Below, piece after piece: positions 23,181 to 24,501 of a stretch of DNA of 24,501 nt. The notes below the pieces were generated by a model. The model had not been told where the DNA came from, did no database searches, and saw only the letters and a program-made list of their open reading frames with translations. The position numbers were made by a program, and so were the translations under genes. The first letter of the stretch is position 1. Each line of letters starts with the position of its first letter. The DNA comes from an uncultured bacterium. Its GTDB lineage: Bacteria; Verrucomicrobiota; Lentisphaeria; Victivallales; UBA1829. The stretch covers positions 1-24,501 of the forward strand of contig URNE01000001.1 in assembly GCA_900549045.1 (NCBI GenBank). The letters run 5' to 3'.

Positions 23181-24501
23181 TCACCTCGTTTTGTTTTGGA
23201 TGAATGCGCGGATTTCAGAAGCCATGAATGCAAGTTTTTCCGCGCTCATGCCCGGATAGACGCCGATCCAGAATGTGCTGTTCATGATGAAATCGGTCTG
23301 AGGAAGCGCGCCGATGACGCGATATTGAATTTCCGGGTCGTCGACGACCGCCGGATGTTTCAGCAGGTTTCCCGCGAAGAGATTGCGCGTCTGGATTTTT
23401 CGTGATTCCAGATGGCTGACGAGTTCGTTGCGCGTGAATCCGGCGTCCGGCTGAACGGAGATCAGGAAGCCGAACCAGCTCGGGTTCGAGCCGGGCAGCG
23501 GTTCGGGGAGAATCAGCCCCGGCGTGCCGTCGAGAGCTTCGCGCAGATGCGCCCAGTTGCCGCGGCGTGCGGCGGTGACGAAGTCGAGCTTTTCGAGCTG
23601 GGCGCAGCCGATTGCCGCCTGTAGATCGGTCGGCTTGAGATTGTATCCGAAATGGGAGTAGACATATTTGTGGTCGTACCCGGCGGGCAGACCGCCGAAC
23701 TGCTTTGTGAAGCGGTGACCGCAGGAGTTGTCCACGCCGCCCGGACAGTGACAGTCGCGTCCCCAGTCGCGGAAGGAGTTTACGAGACGGCGGAGGAGCG
23801 GATTGTTTGTGCAGACGGCCCCGCCTTCGCCCATGGTGAGGTGGTGCGGCGGATAGAAACTGGAGGTCCCGAGGTCGCCGATGGTTCCGGTTTTACGCAT
23901 GATTCCGTCAATTTCGACTTCGGAGCCGAGCGCGTCGCAATTGTCTTCCACGAGCCAGAGGTTGTGGCGTTCGCAGAACTGTTTGACTTTGACGATGTCG
24001 AACGGGTTGCCGAGGGAGTGGGCGATCATCACGGCTTTGGTTTTTTCCGAGTACGCTGTTTCGAGCCGGCCGACGTCGATGTTGTATTGCGGAACGGTGA
24101 CGTCGACGAACACCGGAACCGCGCCGAACTGGATGATCGGAGCGACGGTTGTCGGGAATCCGGCGGCTACGGTGATGACTTCGTCGCCGCGGCGGATTCT
24201 GCGTTCGCCGAGTTCATGGGCGGTAAGCGCGGAGAAGGCGAGCAGGTTTGCGGAGGAGCCGGAGTTGCAGACGGAGCAGAATTTCACGCCGAGTTTCTTC
24301 GCGAAATTTTCTTCGAACCGTGCTGCCCAGGGGCCGGCGGTGAGCCAGAAATCAAGAGCGGAATCAACGAGGTTCACGACCTCTTTTTCATCGAAGAAGC
24401 GTCCGCCGTAATTGATCCGGGTTTCGCCCGGAATGAAAGGTGCGGTTCCGCCGAAGCGGAGTTTTGCATATTCGCGGACGGAGTCCAGAATGTTCTGTTT
24501 C
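23181..24501 (-). CDS. rfbH: CDP-4-keto-6-deoxy-D-glucose-3-dehydrase (E1), 5' end cut by window edge
   Basis: RfbH (DdhC) is the PMP-dependent, [2Fe-2S] enzyme that removes the C-3 hydroxyl of CDP-4-keto-6-deoxyglucose with the help of a reductase (E3). The visible 439 residues cover nearly the whole protein (about 437 in Salmonella); the frame stays open to the right edge (KQNIL...). The later GTG at 24377 is not the true start. Diagnostic features are a His in place of the PLP-binding Lys in SFYPPHHLTMGEGGA, and the iron-sulfur Cys set: one in EDNCDALGSE plus C-x-C-x7-C in DCHCPGGVDNSC. These mark it as a dehydrase rather than an aminotransferase. It is the first visible gene of the operon, with a promoter or further genes beyond the edge. 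Confidence 0.96.
   Translation of the reverse strand, partial: KQNILDSVREYAKLRFGGTAPFIPGETRINYGGRFFDEKEVVNLVDSALDFWLTAGPWAARFEENFAKKLGVKFCSVCNSGSSANLLAFSALTAHELGERRIRRGDEVITVAAGFPTTVAPIIQFGAVPVFVDVTVPQYNIDVGRLETAYSEKTKAVMIAHSLGNPFDIVKVKQFCERHNLWLVEDNCDALGSEVEIDGIMRKTGTIGDLGTSSFYPPHHLTMGEGGAVCTNNPLLRRLVNSFRDWGRDCHCPGGVDNSCGHRFTKQFGGLPAGYDHKYVYSHFGYNLKPTDLQAAIGCAQLEKLDFVTAARRGNWAHLREALDGTPGLILPEPLPGSNPSWFGFLISVQPDAGFTRNELVSHLESRKIQTRNLFAGNLLKHPAVVDDPEIQYRVIGALPQTDFIMNSTFWIGVYPGMSAEKLAFMASEIRAFIQNKTR

Noticed and set aside
23181..24377. GTG at 24377 as the start of rfbH
   Set aside because: The frame stays open to the window edge, and the upstream codons read as typical RfbH N-terminus (KQNILDSVREYAKLRF, with FIPGET before the GTG), so 24377 is an internal Val.

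Overview
The window is a compact bacterial chromosome segment with about 60% G+C by eye. It holds 21 protein genes packed almost end to end, and no RNA gene, insertion sequence, CRISPR array or phage gene that I can see. The likely source is a Gram-negative anaerobe of the PVC group, perhaps a Lentisphaerota/Victivallales relative. That is an inference from a Ser/Thr kinase carrying an N-terminal zinc-ribbon ('finger-like') module, a lone TadE-type pseudopilin, LPS/heptose-type genes, a formate-using PurT and a family GH36 glycosidase. No 16S gene is present to confirm it.

Layout. (1) 59-9341, plus strand: a mixed housekeeping run of purT, a secreted beta-propeller-like protein, an RlmD/TrmA-type RNA m5U methyltransferase, RadC, acpS, a TadE-like pseudopilin, an HldE-type nucleotidyltransferase, an Mrp/ApbC Fe-S carrier, and the ATPase and permease of a ribose-type sugar ABC transporter. 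Gaps are very short, several stop/start codons overlap, and a good intrinsic terminator lies at 9384-9411. (2) 9415-11529, minus strand: guaA followed by rsmD. (3) 11530-11687: the only sizeable intergenic region (158 bp). It carries divergent promoters: a perfect TTGACA-N17-TATAAT for the kinase and a weaker one for guaA. (4) 11688-15023, plus strand: the membrane Ser/Thr kinase, a YchJ-like SEC-C protein and a YhcH/YjgK/YiaL sugar protein. This run ends at a strong terminator (15052-15095) that lies inside the 3' end of the opposing gene.

(5) 15044-24501, minus strand, running off the right edge: a surface-polysaccharide operon read in the order rfbH(ddhC), rfbF(ddhA), rfbG(ddhB), a GH36 alpha-galactosidase-like protein, YjbQ, a thiamine-diphosphate (ThDP) enzyme, a GT2 polyprenyl-phosphate-type glycosyltransferase, and an NAD-dependent epimerase/reductase. 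RfbF, RfbG and RfbH make CDP-4-keto-3,6-dideoxyglucose from glucose-1-phosphate, except for the reductase partner of RfbH, which is not in view. A ThDP enzyme plus an SDR reductase after these steps matches the known YerE/YerF logic of yersiniose A synthesis, where a two-carbon unit from pyruvate is added to C-4 of the keto sugar. The most interesting reading of the window is therefore a candidate pathway for a branched-chain 3,6-dideoxyhexose, with two unexpected passengers (GH36 and YjbQ) embedded in it.
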